Assembly (NCBI RefSeq): GCF_002209535.1
Contig: NZ_NJIG01000007.1
Location: 372,001 to 436,000, forward strand
From: Achromobacter marplatensis
GTDB lineage: Bacteria; Pseudomonadota; Gammaproteobacteria; Burkholderiales; Burkholderiaceae_B
DNA length: 64,000 nucleotides
Direction of reading: 5' to 3'
Shown in pieces: positions 1-8,822 of the stretch. Numbering within the stretch: position 1 is the stretch's first letter; each line of letters starts with the position of its first letter. The notes beneath the pieces are model-generated. The model did not search any database, had not been told where the DNA came from, and worked only from the letters and a program-made list of their open reading frames with translations. Made by a program: the position numbers and the translations under genes.

Positions 1-672
1 ATGAATGGAGGTTTCGGGCACGGGCTCGCCGAAGCCTTCGGCAAAGCGTCCGGCCCACGCCCCCGCGCAATTGAGCAAGTAGCGCGACCGCACTTCCAGC
101 CCGTCGTCCGTGCGCAGGATGAAACGTGCGCCATCATGTTCCGCGGACGCTACGCGTACGCCTTCGCGCACGTCCGCACCCAAGGCCCCGGCCGCGCGCC
201 CGAAGGCGGGCGACACCAGACGCGGATTCGCATGACCGTCGTCGGGGCAGAACGACCCGCCCGCAACATGCTCGCCCAGCCAGCCGAAGCGGCGCGCCAG
301 GGCGCGGCGGTCCAGCATTTCCAGATGCATGCCAAAGCCCCGCGTGCGTTCGCGGTAGGCCTCCAGCAATGCCATGTCGGCCTCCGACGCCGCAAGCTTC
401 AAATGGCCCGAACGCACGTACTCGCCGTCGATGCCGATCAGCGCCGGCAACTGGCCCCAGAGTTCGTGCGCGCGCTGCGTCAGCGGCATCTGCTCGATCC
501 CGCGGCCCTGGCGGCGCACGCCGCCGTAGTTCACGCCGCTGGCGCGTGCGCCGCACAGCCCGGCTTCCAGCAGCACGACGGGCACGCCCTGACGGCGCAG
601 GAACAGCGCCGCGCTGCCGCCGACGATGCCCCCGCCGATGATGGCGACTTCGGTGTCGATACGCTGCGTCAT
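1..672 (-). CDS. FAD-dependent oxidoreductase, DadA/SoxB-like (3' part outside window)
   Basis: The first 224 residues are present; the gene runs off the left edge of the window. A Rossmann dinucleotide-binding motif GGGIVG lies at about residues 13-18, followed by a GVNYGGVRRQGRG stretch typical of the D-amino-acid, sarcosine and hydroxyproline oxidase family. Its ATG overlaps the stop of the upstream pyridine-nucleotide-disulfide-type subunit by 4 bp (ATGA), so the two are translationally coupled. With the two genes before it, this looks like the catalytic beta subunit of a heteromeric amine or amino-acid dehydrogenase of the SoxB/opine oxidase/hydroxyproline dehydrogenase type. The substrate cannot be told from sequence. 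Confidence 0.85.
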   Translation of the reverse strand, partial: MTQRIDTEVAIIGGGIVGGSAALFLRRQGVPVVLLEAGLCGARASGVNYGGVRRQGRGIEQMPLTQRAHELWGQLPALIGIDGEYVRSGHLKLAASEADMALLEAYRERTRGFGMHLEMLDRRALARRFGWLGEHVAGGSFCPDDGHANPRLVSPAFGRAAGALGADVREGVRVASAEHDGARFILRTDDGLEVRSRYLLNCAGAWAGRFAEGFGEPVPETSIH

Positions 673-2054
673 GACGGCACCTTTTCCCGGCGTTCCAGGC
701 ACACCACGCGCACCGGCACGGGTTTGACGGGCGGCTGGTTGCGCAGGCGCCCGACCTCGGCAGGCGAGCGGCCGCATGCATGGGCCAGCACCTCGGCCGC
801 GGCCGCGCCACACATGCGGCCCTGGCAGCGGCCCATGCCCACGCGCGTCAGCGCCTTCAAGCGGTTCAGTTCCTGCGCGGCCGTGTCGTTGACGGCCTGG
901 CGCAACGTGCCGGCTGTGACTTCCTCGCAGCGGCAAACGACGGTGTCGTCGGCGATGCCTTGGGCCCAATCTTCGGGAAAGGGGAACGCGCGCTCCAGCG
1001 CCGTGCGCAGGCGGCTGTTGGCAGCCAGTTGCGCTTCCAGAGTACGGGCGCGCTGCGCATCATGCGGGCGATCGATATCTTCCAGCAGCGCCAGCGCGGC
1101 GCGTTCGCCCGCCAGTTCCGCGGCATCCGCCCCGGCGATCGCGGCGCCGTCGCCCGCCACGTACACGCCCGGCACGCTGCTGCGACCGGCGGCGTCGCGG
1201 CGCGGTGTCCAGTTCCGGTCACGCGTATTGAATTCGAATTCGCAGCCGGCAAGGCTGGCCAGCTGGGTTTCGGAACGCAATGCCAGCCCATAGGCCAGGG
1301 CATCGCATTCGACCGTGTGCGTGCGTGCGCCCTGGCGATAGGTCAGCCCCGTCACGCGTTCCTTGCCTTGCACCGCTACCGGCCGCACGCCGCTACGCAA
1401 CGGCACGCCATGCGCACGCAGCCACGCCATGTAATACAGCCCCTTGGCCAGCAGGCCGGGTGCGCGCAGCATGCCCGGCACGGCCGCACGGCGGCCGGCC
1501 GCGCGCGACGTGTCCAGCACCGCGGCCACCTGCGCACCGGCCTTGGCATATTGATACGCCACCAGATACAGCAAAGGGCCCGTGCCAAGGAAGACGACTC
1601 GCGCGCCGATGGCGCAGCCCTGGTACTTCAAGGCTACCTGCGATCCGCCCAGGGTGTAGACGCCTGGGGTCAGCCAACCGGGAAAGGGCAGCACGCGGTC
1701 GGTGGCGCCCGTGGCCAGGATCAGGTGCGTGTACGGCACGGCCGTGCTGACCCCGTCCTGCAGGACGTCCAGCGTCTTGCCGTCCACGTTCCACACCAGG
1801 CTGCCGGGGCGGTAGTCCACCTGCGGCAGCAAGGCGGCCATGGCGCGGTGCACGGCGTCGGCCTTGCGGTGCTCGAAACCGTACAGTTCCTGCTTGGAGC
1901 GTTGGAATCCCTGGGGCGGCTGCCGGTAGATCTGGCCGCCTGCGCGCGGCGCTTCGTCCAGGACCACGGGCCGCAGGCCCTGCGCAACCAGCGCTTCGGC
2001 CGCACGCACGCCTGCCGGTCCGGCGCCGACGATAACGGGCATCACCATGCTCAT
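669..2054 (-). CDS. FAD/NAD(P)-binding oxidoreductase with C-terminal [2Fe-2S] domain
   Basis: The protein has 461 residues. It has an N-terminal FAD-binding GAGPAG motif at residues 11-16, a second Rossmann fold near residue 155 (GTGPLL), and a C-terminal BFD-like domain with four cysteines (CRC and CQGRMC) suited to a [2Fe-2S] cluster. This architecture is that of SoxA-like or opine-oxidase subunit A proteins. They pass electrons between a catalytic flavoprotein and a ferredoxin-like subunit. It overlaps its neighbours on both sides by ATGA, which supports a single transcript and a stable complex with the small [2Fe-2S] protein and the DadA-like subunit. Confidence 0.9.
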   Translation of the reverse strand: MSMVMPVIVGAGPAGVRAAEALVAQGLRPVVLDEAPRAGGQIYRQPPQGFQRSKQELYGFEHRKADAVHRAMAALLPQVDYRPGSLVWNVDGKTLDVLQDGVSTAVPYTHLILATGATDRVLPFPGWLTPGVYTLGGSQVALKYQGCAIGARVVFLGTGPLLYLVAYQYAKAGAQVAAVLDTSRAAGRRAAVPGMLRAPGLLAKGLYYMAWLRAHGVPLRSGVRPVAVQGKERVTGLTYRQGARTHTVECDALAYGLALRSETQLASLAGCEFEFNTRDRNWTPRRDAAGRSSVPGVYVAGDGAAIAGADAAELAGERAALALLEDIDRPHDAQRARTLEAQLAANSRLRTALERAFPFPEDWAQGIADDTVVCRCEEVTAGTLRQAVNDTAAQELNRLKALTRVGMGRCQGRMCGAAAAEVLAHACGRSPAEVGRLRNQPPVKPVPVRVVCLERREKVPS

Positions 2055-2392
2055 GGCGCGTCATCCTCCGGCCACGCTGCGGCGGCCAGCGTGCCGGGCG
2101 CCGCAGCGGGCGCGAGCGGCGTGGTCTGCAAGCGCATGCCCGGCTCGATCAGCGTGGAACACGCGCGCACGCGCGACCCGTCTTCCAGCTGCATCCAGCA
2201 GTCCTGGCAGGCGCCCATCATGCAGAAGCCCGCGCGCGGGGCACCGCCAAATTCCGAGTGGCGTACGCGGTCGGCTTGCGTCAGCACGGCGGTCAGCACC
2301 GTGTCACCGGCCAGGGCCGTACAGGCCTGGCCGTCCAGCGTGAACGGAACGGGGGGCCGGGCTGTTTCGGCCAGGCGTTTCAGTATTGCCAT
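2051..2392 (-). CDS. small (2Fe-2S)-binding subunit of oxidoreductase
   Basis: This is a 113-residue ferredoxin-like protein. Cysteines are arranged C-x4-C-x2-C (FCMMGACQDC) with a fourth Cys further on (RACST), the plant-type [2Fe-2S] pattern found in SoxA-type N-terminal domains and small subunits. The chosen ATG gives MAILKR. A longer frame reaches 2464 but would run into the preceding permease gene. It is the first of three oxidoreductase genes after the transporter and overlaps the next gene by ATGA. Confidence 0.85.
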   Translation of the reverse strand: MAILKRLAETARPPVPFTLDGQACTALAGDTVLTAVLTQADRVRHSEFGGAPRAGFCMMGACQDCWMQLEDGSRVRACSTLIEPGMRLQTTPLAPAAAPGTLAAAAWPEDDAP

Positions 2393-2429
2393 GATGCCGG
2401 CGCCTCTCTCTTCGCCGTAAGCGCACGCT

Positions 2430-3224
2430 TCATTTCTGCCCCACCAGCACACGGTCCAGGCCATACACGCGGTCCAGCAGCAGCATGGTGACCGCGGTCA
2501 GCCCGATGACCAGCGCGGATACGGCCGCCATCATCGGGTCGATGGATTCGGTGGCGTACATGTACATGCGCACGGGCAGCGTGATGGTCGACGGCGCGGT
2601 AATGAACACCGACATCGTCAGTTCATCGAAACTGTTGATGAAGGCCAGCAGCCAGCCGCCCGACACGCCCGGAATGATCAGCGGCAGCGTCACCTGGAAG
2701 AACACCGTGGCGCGGCTGGCGCCCAGCGACAGCGCGGCGTGTTCGATGGACCGGTCAAAGCCCACCAGCGCGCCGATCACCAGCCGCATGACGTACGGCG
2801 TGATGACCACCACGTGCGCGGCCACCAGCCACGGGAAGCTGCCCGCCATGCCCATCAGCGCAAAAAAGCGCAGCAGGGCTACGCCCAGCACCAGGTGAGG
2901 AATCATCAACGGCGACAGGAACAGGCCGTTCAGCACGTCGCGCCCCGGAAAGCGGTAGCGCGTGATGGCAATCGCCGCGGGCACCGCCAGGCACACCGCG
3001 ATGGTGGCCGACAGGAACGCCAGCCACAGGCTGTTCTGGAAGGCCTGCATGAAATTGGGGTGGTCGAACACCGCGCGGAACCAGCGCAGCGAAAAGCTCG
3101 TGGTCGGCACCGTGAGCGTGGTGTCCGGCGTGAACGCCACCAGGCACACGATGACGAGCGGCGCCAGCACGAACGCCACCACCAGGAAGTTGAACGCCAG
3201 CGCGATAGGACCGTTCTTCTGCAT
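2430..3224 (-). CDS. ABC transporter permease, PotC-like
   Basis: The protein has 264 residues with about six hydrophobic membrane segments and the EAA-type cytoplasmic loop (EHAALSLGASRATVFFQV), where the ATPase docks. It resembles the PotC half of polyamine and related (spermidine, putrescine, opine) importers. It follows a PotB-like permease by 15 bp and precedes the [2Fe-2S] oxidoreductase genes by 37 bp, so uptake and oxidation of one compound are probably linked. No periplasmic binding protein is seen in this operon; it may lie beyond the left edge. Confidence 0.88.
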   Translation of the reverse strand: MQKNGPIALAFNFLVVAFVLAPLVIVCLVAFTPDTTLTVPTTSFSLRWFRAVFDHPNFMQAFQNSLWLAFLSATIAVCLAVPAAIAITRYRFPGRDVLNGLFLSPLMIPHLVLGVALLRFFALMGMAGSFPWLVAAHVVVITPYVMRLVIGALVGFDRSIEHAALSLGASRATVFFQVTLPLIIPGVSGGWLLAFINSFDELTMSVFITAPSTITLPVRMYMYATESIDPMMAAVSALVIGLTAVTMLLLDRVYGLDRVLVGQK

Positions 3225-3239
3225 GTCGATTCCTTTGCG

Positions 3240-4127
3240 TTAGCCCAGGCTGCGGCGGTAGGAGCGTTCCACGACGCGGTTGTACGCCATCATGATGATC
3301 ACGTTCACCACCAGCAGCACGATCGCGATGGCCGCGCCCAGCGGCCAGTTCAGCTCGGTCAGGAATTCGTCGTACACGACGGTTGCCACCATCTTCAGGC
3401 GGCGTCCGCCCAGCAACGCAGGAATCGCGAATGAGCTTGCCGACAGGCCGAACACGATCAGGCTGCCCGACAGGATGCCCGGCATCGCCTGGGGCAGCAC
3501 GATGCGCGTCAGCGTCTGGAAGCGCGACGCGTTCAGCGACAGCGCGGCGTGTTCCACCGTGGGGTCCAACTTCTGCAGGGACGTCCAGATGGGGATGACC
3601 ATGAAGGGCAGCATCACGTGCACCAGGCCGATGATGACGGCGGTGGGCGTGTACAGCAGCGGCCCCAGCCCCAACGCGGCGGCCGCGCGGCCGATGGCCC
3701 CGCTCGGGCCCAGCAGCATGCTCCAGCCGAAGGCGCGCACCACCAGCGAAATCAACAGCGGCGACAGCACCACCAACAGGAAGATTGAGCGCCAGGGCTT
3801 GCCCATGCGCGACAGGATGTAGGCCTCGGGTGCACCGATCAGCACGCAGATCAGCGTGGTGACGCCCGCGATCCAAAACGTGCGCCAGAAGATTTCCAGG
3901 AAATAGCTGTCGGTGACGACCGCCAGATAGTGTTCGATGGTCAGGCCGGGCAGAACGCCCGCGCCATAATCGAACGGGCGGAAAGACAGCACGAAGGTCA
4001 GCGCCAGCGGCGTCAGCACCAGCGTCAAAAAGACGATGGCCAGCGGGATGGAGCCCAGGATGGCAAGCAGCCCTTCATTGCGCGGCTTGGGCCCGGTGGC
4101 GGCGCCCGGTTGCGTCAGCGTCGCCAT
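3240..4127 (-). CDS. ABC transporter permease, PotB-like
   Basis: The protein has 295 residues. It has a cytoplasmic N-terminal stretch and then about six membrane helices, with the EAA loop EHAALSLNASRFQTLTRIVL near the middle. It is the partner of the PotC-like permease next to it. The start lies one base after the stop of the ATPase gene, so the three transport genes form one unit. Family knowledge says polyamine/opine-type import; the actual substrate is unknown. Confidence 0.88.
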   Translation of the reverse strand: MATLTQPGAATGPKPRNEGLLAILGSIPLAIVFLTLVLTPLALTFVLSFRPFDYGAGVLPGLTIEHYLAVVTDSYFLEIFWRTFWIAGVTTLICVLIGAPEAYILSRMGKPWRSIFLLVVLSPLLISLVVRAFGWSMLLGPSGAIGRAAAALGLGPLLYTPTAVIIGLVHVMLPFMVIPIWTSLQKLDPTVEHAALSLNASRFQTLTRIVLPQAMPGILSGSLIVFGLSASSFAIPALLGGRRLKMVATVVYDEFLTELNWPLGAAIAIVLLVVNVIIMMAYNRVVERSYRRSLG

Positions 4128-4128
4128 G

Positions 4129-5196
4129 TCAGGCCTCTTTCTGCGCGGGCGCGCGCAGCACGCGCAAGACGCCTTCGGCCCAGTCCAGGCCGATGGCCTC
4201 GCCGTCGTCGTGCGGACGGCGGCCGTCGTTAGGCGTGAGCACGGTCAGTGCGCCCACCGGCGAATCCAGGTCGTACATCCACTGGCTGCCCAGGAAATAG
4301 CGCGTGTTGACGACACAGGACAGCTTGCCTTGGCCCGCCGGCACCGGCACCAGCTTTTCGGGGCGCAGCGACAGCTGCACGTTATCCCCATGGCGCAGGC
4401 CTTCGCCGTCCACCACGACGCTCAGGGCGCCGGTCTCGATTTCGGCCTGCGCGCCGCAGCGCGTGACACGGCCAGCCAGCAGATTGGTCTTGCCCACGAA
4501 ACGCGAAATGAATTCGGTCTGCGGATGCTCGTACATGCGGAAGGGCGCATCCACCTGGGTCGCGCGGCCGTCCTGCATGACCACGACGCGGTCGCTGATC
4601 GACAGCGCTTCGGCCTGGTCGTGCGTGACCATCACCGTCGTCGTGCCGATCTTCTTCTGGATGCTGCGCAGTTCGAACTGCATCTCTTCGCGCAGCTTGG
4701 CGTCCAGGTTGGACAACGGTTCGTCCAGCAGCAGCACGGGCGGCCGGATGACCAGCGCGCGCGCCAGCGCCACGCGTTGGCGCTGCCCGCCGGAGAGCTC
4801 GCGCGGAAAGCGGTCGGCATGCTTGTCCAGCTTCACCAGCGCCAGCGCCTCGCGCACGCGCGCCTGGCGCTCGCTGCGTTCGACGTTGCGCATCTTCAGG
4901 CCAAAGGCCACGTTGTCGGTGACGGTCAGGTGCGGGAACAGCGCGTAGCTCTGGAACACGATCCCCAGGCCGCGCGTGTTCGGCTTGGCGTGGGTGATGT
5001 CGCGCCCGTCCAGCGTGATGGTGCCCCGGGTCACGTCGGCAAAGCCGGCGATCATCTGCAACGTCGTCGTCTTGCCGCAACCGGAGGGCCCCAGCAGCGA
5101 GACGAACTCGCCTTGTTCAACCGCCAGGCTCAAGTCGGAAACGACGCGCAGGTCGCCATAGTTCTTGGAGACGTTGTCCAGCCGCAGAAATGACAT
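4129..5196 (-). CDS. ABC transporter ATP-binding protein, PotA-like
   Basis: The protein has 355 residues when started at MSFLRLDN, where the family normally begins; an in-frame extension to 5250 exists but is unlikely. The Walker A motif GPSGCGKTTT is at residues 36-45, the signature LSGGQRQR near 136, and Walker B VLLLDEPLSNLD follows. A C-terminal TOBE-type domain completes the PotA/UgpC architecture. It is the first gene of the operon and is read away from a divergent IclR regulator, the obvious candidate to control it. Confidence 0.92.
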   Translation of the reverse strand: MSFLRLDNVSKNYGDLRVVSDLSLAVEQGEFVSLLGPSGCGKTTTLQMIAGFADVTRGTITLDGRDITHAKPNTRGLGIVFQSYALFPHLTVTDNVAFGLKMRNVERSERQARVREALALVKLDKHADRFPRELSGGQRQRVALARALVIRPPVLLLDEPLSNLDAKLREEMQFELRSIQKKIGTTTVMVTHDQAEALSISDRVVVMQDGRATQVDAPFRMYEHPQTEFISRFVGKTNLLAGRVTRCGAQAEIETGALSVVVDGEGLRHGDNVQLSLRPEKLVPVPAGQGKLSCVVNTRYFLGSQWMYDLDSPVGALTVLTPNDGRRPHDDGEAIGLDWAEGVLRVLRAPAQKEA

Positions 5197-5325
5197 ATTC
5201 CAAACCCCGTAGCCCGTCGCAGGCCGTGCGCCCCAGCGTGGCCCCTTCACAGGCGCCCTGGCGGCTTATTCGATGAGGCAGTCTAGGTTTGGCCAAAACC
5301 CGGGGTCAATTAGGGTTTTCCGAAG

Positions 5326-5368
5326 AATCGAATTTTTTATCTAACAATTCCATTCAATCGAATTTTTT
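5326..5368. promoter_or_regulatory. direct repeat in the IclR/transporter divergent region (candidate operator)
   Basis: The 13-mer AATCGAATTTTTT occurs at 5326-5338 and again at 5356-5368. The copies are 30 bp apart, close to three helical turns. They sit just before the IclR gene and about 130 bp before the divergent ABC operon, in a clearly AT-rich patch. Binding by the IclR protein is an inference. Confidence 0.4.
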
Positions 5369-5410
5369 GATAAAAACATGTCTAGTAATTTTGATTATCG
5401 GAACCCAAGA

Positions 5411-6253
5411 ATGAAGAAATCAGAAACCAGCGACGAATCTGCCGCCCAGGGCGTCTTGCAGCGGGCCTTTGCCGTCTTGCGCGTGCTGGCCGACGCCAAA
5501 GGGGAAAAGCTGCGCCTGACCGACATCGCCGCCCGCACCGGCCAGGCGCAGGCAACGGTGCATCGCGTGCTGCAAGGGTTGATGCAGGAGGGCGTGGTGG
5601 AGCAGCCCGCCCAAAGCAAGGGTTACCAGCTCAGCGTGGCGTTCTTCTCGCTGGCGGCAGCTGCCGGCACGCACCAGTCCAGCCTGCGCTCGTTGTACCG
5701 GCCTGCCTTGCTGCGCTTGTCGGGCATGCTGAACGACACGATCTTCCTGTTGGTGCGCAGCGGTTTCGACGCGGTCTGCGTGGACCGCGTCGACGGCGCC
5801 TTCCCGGTGCGCTCGCACACGGGCGACATCGGTGGTCGCGTGCCGCTGGGCATGGGCCAGGGCGGCCTGGTGCTGCTGGCCGGCCTGCCGGAAGCCGAAC
5901 GCGAAGAGGTCATCCGCTTCAACATCCCGCGGCTGCACCACCTGGGTTTCGTGGACGAGATCTCGATGCGCGTGCGCATCCGCGAATGCCTGGAGCTTCG
6001 ATACGCGCGCAGCCAGGGGCAGGGCGTGTTCCCCAACATCGCCGGGCTGGCGGTGCCGGTCTACGACGCCAATGGCGTGACCGTGGCGGCGCTGAGCGTG
6101 GCCGCCCCCATCGAACGCATCAATGACGAACGCCTGCCGCTGATCGTGGAAATGCTGCGCCGCGAGGCCGACGCCATCGGCGCGCAGATCAACCCGTTCG
6201 ACCCGGCGCTACGGCGCCCGAGCCAGTTCCTGGGTGCGGGAAACGCCGGGTGA
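5411..6253 (+). CDS. IclR family transcriptional regulator
   Basis: The protein has 280 residues from the ATG at 5411. That start has GGAAC at 5400-5404, while the alternative ATG at 5378 lacks any Shine-Dalgarno-like sequence. An N-terminal winged helix-turn-helix (about residues 12-75, with LRLTDIAARTGQAQATVHRV) is followed by the IclR effector-binding domain. It is divergent from the PotABC-like and oxidoreductase operon and probably represses or activates it depending on a pathway metabolite. Other possible targets cannot be excluded. Confidence 0.9.
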   Translation: MKKSETSDESAAQGVLQRAFAVLRVLADAKGEKLRLTDIAARTGQAQATVHRVLQGLMQEGVVEQPAQSKGYQLSVAFFSLAAAAGTHQSSLRSLYRPALLRLSGMLNDTIFLLVRSGFDAVCVDRVDGAFPVRSHTGDIGGRVPLGMGQGGLVLLAGLPEAEREEVIRFNIPRLHHLGFVDEISMRVRIRECLELRYARSQGQGVFPNIAGLAVPVYDANGVTVAALSVAAPIERINDERLPLIVEMLRREADAIGAQINPFDPALRRPSQFLGAGNAG

Positions 6254-6285
6254 GGGGGGTGGTCGCGAAGGCCCCAACGCTGGCC

Positions 6286-6352
6286 GGTAGGATGGGTGAA
6301 GCGCGAGACTCTTTAAGCAAGAATACCGCTGCCCCGCGCGCGTAACCCATCA
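6286..6352 (+). repeat. 67-bp dispersed hairpin element, copy A
   Basis: It begins GGTAGGATGGGTGAAGCGC and ends GCGCGTAACCCATCA. The ends pair (GATGGGT with ACCCATC). It lies between the convergent IclR and alpha-hydroxy-acid oxidase genes. This copy has the most diverged centre and left base. Confidence 0.75.
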
Positions 6353-6394
6353 TGCGGAATCCGGAATCCGGCACGCCGCGCGCAGGCCCCCGGT

Positions 6395-7558
6395 TCAGGT
6401 CGGATACGTGCCCGGCAACAGGATGCTGCGGTCGCCCGGTGCAATATTGCGACGGCCGCACAGCGCCATCGTCGTATCCATTTCCTTGTACAGCAGCTCC
6501 AGCACGCGGGTCACGCCCGCCTGGCCGTAAGCGCCCAGGCCGTACAGGAAGGCCCGGCCGATCATTGCGCCACGCGCGCCCAGCGCCACGGCCTTCAGGA
6601 TGTCCTGGCCAGAACGGATGCCGCCGTCCATCCAGACTTCGATCTTCGAGCCCACCGCGTCGGCAATCGAGGGCAGCGCCGCGATCGACGACATCGCGCC
6701 GTCAAGCTGGCGCCCGCCGTGATTGCTGACGATCAGCGCGTCGGCGCCGCTATTGGCCGCCATCTGCGCATCTTCCACATCCAGGATGCCCTTGATGATC
6801 AGCTTGCCACCCCAGCGCTGCTTGATCCATTCCACGTCGTCCCAGCTCAGGCGCGGGTCGAATTGTTCGGCCGTCCACGCCGACAGCGACGACAGGTCGC
6901 TCACGCCCTTGGCATGGCCCACGATGTTGCCGAAGGTGCGGCGCTTGGTGCCCAGCATGCCCATGCACCAGCGCGGCTTGGTCGCCAGGTTGATCAGGTT
7001 GCGTAGCGTGGGCTTGGGCGGCGTCGACAGGCCGTTCTTGATGTCCTTGTGGCGCTGGCCCAGGATCTGCAGGTCCAGCGTCAGCACCAGCGCGGTGCAG
7101 CCTGCGGCCTTGGCGCGGTCGATCAGGTTGGCCACGAATTCGCGGTCGCGCATCACGTAGAGCTGGAACCAGAACGGCTTTTTGGTGGCTTCGGCCACGT
7201 CTTCCAGCGAGCAGATGCTCATCGTGGACAAGGTGAAGGGCACGCCGAAGTCGGCGGCGGCCTTGGCCGCCAGGATCTCTCCGTCAGCATGCTGCATGCC
7301 GGTCAGGCCGGTGGGCGAAATCGCCAGCGGCATCACGACGTCATGGCCCACCAGGTTGGTGCGCAGCGACCGGCCTTCCATGTTCACCGCCACGCGCTGG
7401 CGCAGCTTGATCTTCTGGAAGTCGCTTTCATTGGCGCGGTACGTGCCTTCGGTCCAGGCGCCGGAATCGGCGTAGTCGTAGAACATGCGCGGCACGCGCT
7501 TTTGCGCAATGGCGCGCAAATCTTCGATGCAGGTGATCGTAGAAAGGTTAGCGGTCAT
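6395..7558 (-). CDS. FMN-dependent alpha-hydroxy-acid oxidase/dehydrogenase (LldD-like)
   Basis: The protein has 387 residues, the usual length for L-lactate dehydrogenase (cytochrome), glycolate oxidase and mandelate dehydrogenase. The active-site signature SNHGGRQLDGA contains the catalytic His-280 and Arg-283, and an FMN-binding MDGGIRSGQDILKA segment follows. The N-terminal YDYADSG motif is also typical. The protein should oxidise a 2-hydroxy acid to the 2-oxo acid and pass electrons to the respiratory chain or oxygen. Whether the substrate is L-lactate is uncertain. The ATG at 7558 gives MTANLST. Confidence 0.9.
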   Translation of the reverse strand: MTANLSTITCIEDLRAIAQKRVPRMFYDYADSGAWTEGTYRANESDFQKIKLRQRVAVNMEGRSLRTNLVGHDVVMPLAISPTGLTGMQHADGEILAAKAAADFGVPFTLSTMSICSLEDVAEATKKPFWFQLYVMRDREFVANLIDRAKAAGCTALVLTLDLQILGQRHKDIKNGLSTPPKPTLRNLINLATKPRWCMGMLGTKRRTFGNIVGHAKGVSDLSSLSAWTAEQFDPRLSWDDVEWIKQRWGGKLIIKGILDVEDAQMAANSGADALIVSNHGGRQLDGAMSSIAALPSIADAVGSKIEVWMDGGIRSGQDILKAVALGARGAMIGRAFLYGLGAYGQAGVTRVLELLYKEMDTTMALCGRRNIAPGDRSILLPGTYPT

Positions 7559-7764
7559 GGGAGGTCTGAGGAGTGATAGAGGTGCGCCAGCTGCGTTTCG
7601 TTTTTCTAGAGTCTGGTGCCGCCGGCTGCGGCGGCTTCGCCACTGCGCAGGGGCGGCTTCGCCCCGCGGCGCCGCCCAGTATACGCGCCGAGGCCGGCAA
7701 GCGTCGCTTGCCGGCCCCGTTCGCCCCCCTCGGACCGGAGCTCTGCGGCCCCTGTCCACCCAAG

Positions 7765-8661
7765 CTATCTCGGCCAGACCTTGCTGACCGCCCGGATCGT
7801 CGCCCACGCCACCCAGCGCGGGCTGGTCAGCCGCGCGCCCGGCAGGCGCCGCATCACATCCACGGCCAGCCCGCCGCGCTTATGCCATTGCTTCTTGCGG
7901 GTCTGGCTGTCGGTCCAGCGGCCTTCCAGCCACGGGAATTCGCGCCGTCCCGGCTTGTAGACGGGCGGGGTGTTGTAGATGAGGATGTACGCCAGCCGCG
8001 GCGACGGCGACGTATTCGGGCCGGTGAAATGCAACGTGCGGGCGTCGTGCACGGTGATGCCGCCGGGGTCCAGCGGTTCCGCCACGGCCTGGTCGCGCGC
8101 AAAGTCGCCGCAGCACTCCAGCGGATGCAGCGTCTTGTCGCCGCCGGGCGAACGGTGCTCCAGCACGTCCCATTTGTTCGAGCCCGGGATGAACTGCATG
8201 CACCCGTTCTCGATCGTCGCCGGCTGCAGGGCCAGCCAGATGCTCAGCTCGTTGTAGATGAAGTCCGGCGACCGGAACGCCTCATCCTGGTGCCAGGGCG
8301 TTTCCGGGCCGTGCGGGCCAGGCTTGAGCAGCGCGTGTTCGCCGTACAGCGCGGCGTCCTCGCCCAGCAGCTGGCGCGCCAGGTCCAGCGTGCGTTCGTG
8401 ATAGGCCGTCTTCAGCAGACCAGGGGCATAATGGCGCGGATCGTGCAGGCTGGGAAACTTGGCCGGCTTGGACGGATCGTCCCGGCTGACGAAGTCGTAC
8501 TGCGCCCCTTCGTTGTATCCGGTCTTGTTCGCAAACAGGTCCAGCAGTGTCCGGCGGATGTACCCGACCTCGTCCTGCGGGCACATATCCTTCAGGGCCA
8601 GGTAGCCCTGATCCCTGTAACGCGCTGTCTCTGCTTCCGACAACAAACTGGTCTCTTCCAT
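7765..8661 (-). CDS. phytanoyl-CoA dioxygenase family protein (Fe(II)/2-oxoglutarate oxygenase)
   Basis: The protein has 298 residues. The facial triad is visible: WHQDEAF supplies His and Asp, and a distal His lies in HDARTLHFTGPN. An Arg in the PSPRLAYILIY segment fits 2-oxoglutarate binding. Bacterial members hydroxylate varied small molecules, so the substrate is unknown. It is followed by about 200 bp before the hydroxy-acid oxidase on the same strand, and joint transcription is not clear. Confidence 0.88.
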   Translation of the reverse strand: MEETSLLSEAETARYRDQGYLALKDMCPQDEVGYIRRTLLDLFANKTGYNEGAQYDFVSRDDPSKPAKFPSLHDPRHYAPGLLKTAYHERTLDLARQLLGEDAALYGEHALLKPGPHGPETPWHQDEAFRSPDFIYNELSIWLALQPATIENGCMQFIPGSNKWDVLEHRSPGGDKTLHPLECCGDFARDQAVAEPLDPGGITVHDARTLHFTGPNTSPSPRLAYILIYNTPPVYKPGRREFPWLEGRWTDSQTRKKQWHKRGGLAVDVMRRLPGARLTSPRWVAWATIRAVSKVWPR

Positions 8662-8822
8662 AATGGCTTCTCCAAGCTCTGGTAGCGGGTGTTCCCGTTG
8701 GCACGTTTTGACATGAGCTCTAACGTATCGCTTCGGTGCCCACCGGGCCTATAGACCATCTGCCGTAGCCACAACCGCCTACGTTCATTGCGTCGGCGGC
8801 GCATCATCCGAAGGAAATATCC

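Noticed and set aside
1..2420. Long plus-strand open frames (430 and 546 codons)
   Set aside because: They are antisense to well-formed minus-strand oxidoreductase genes. Their Arg/Ala/His-rich composition is the usual shadow of GC-rich coding DNA.
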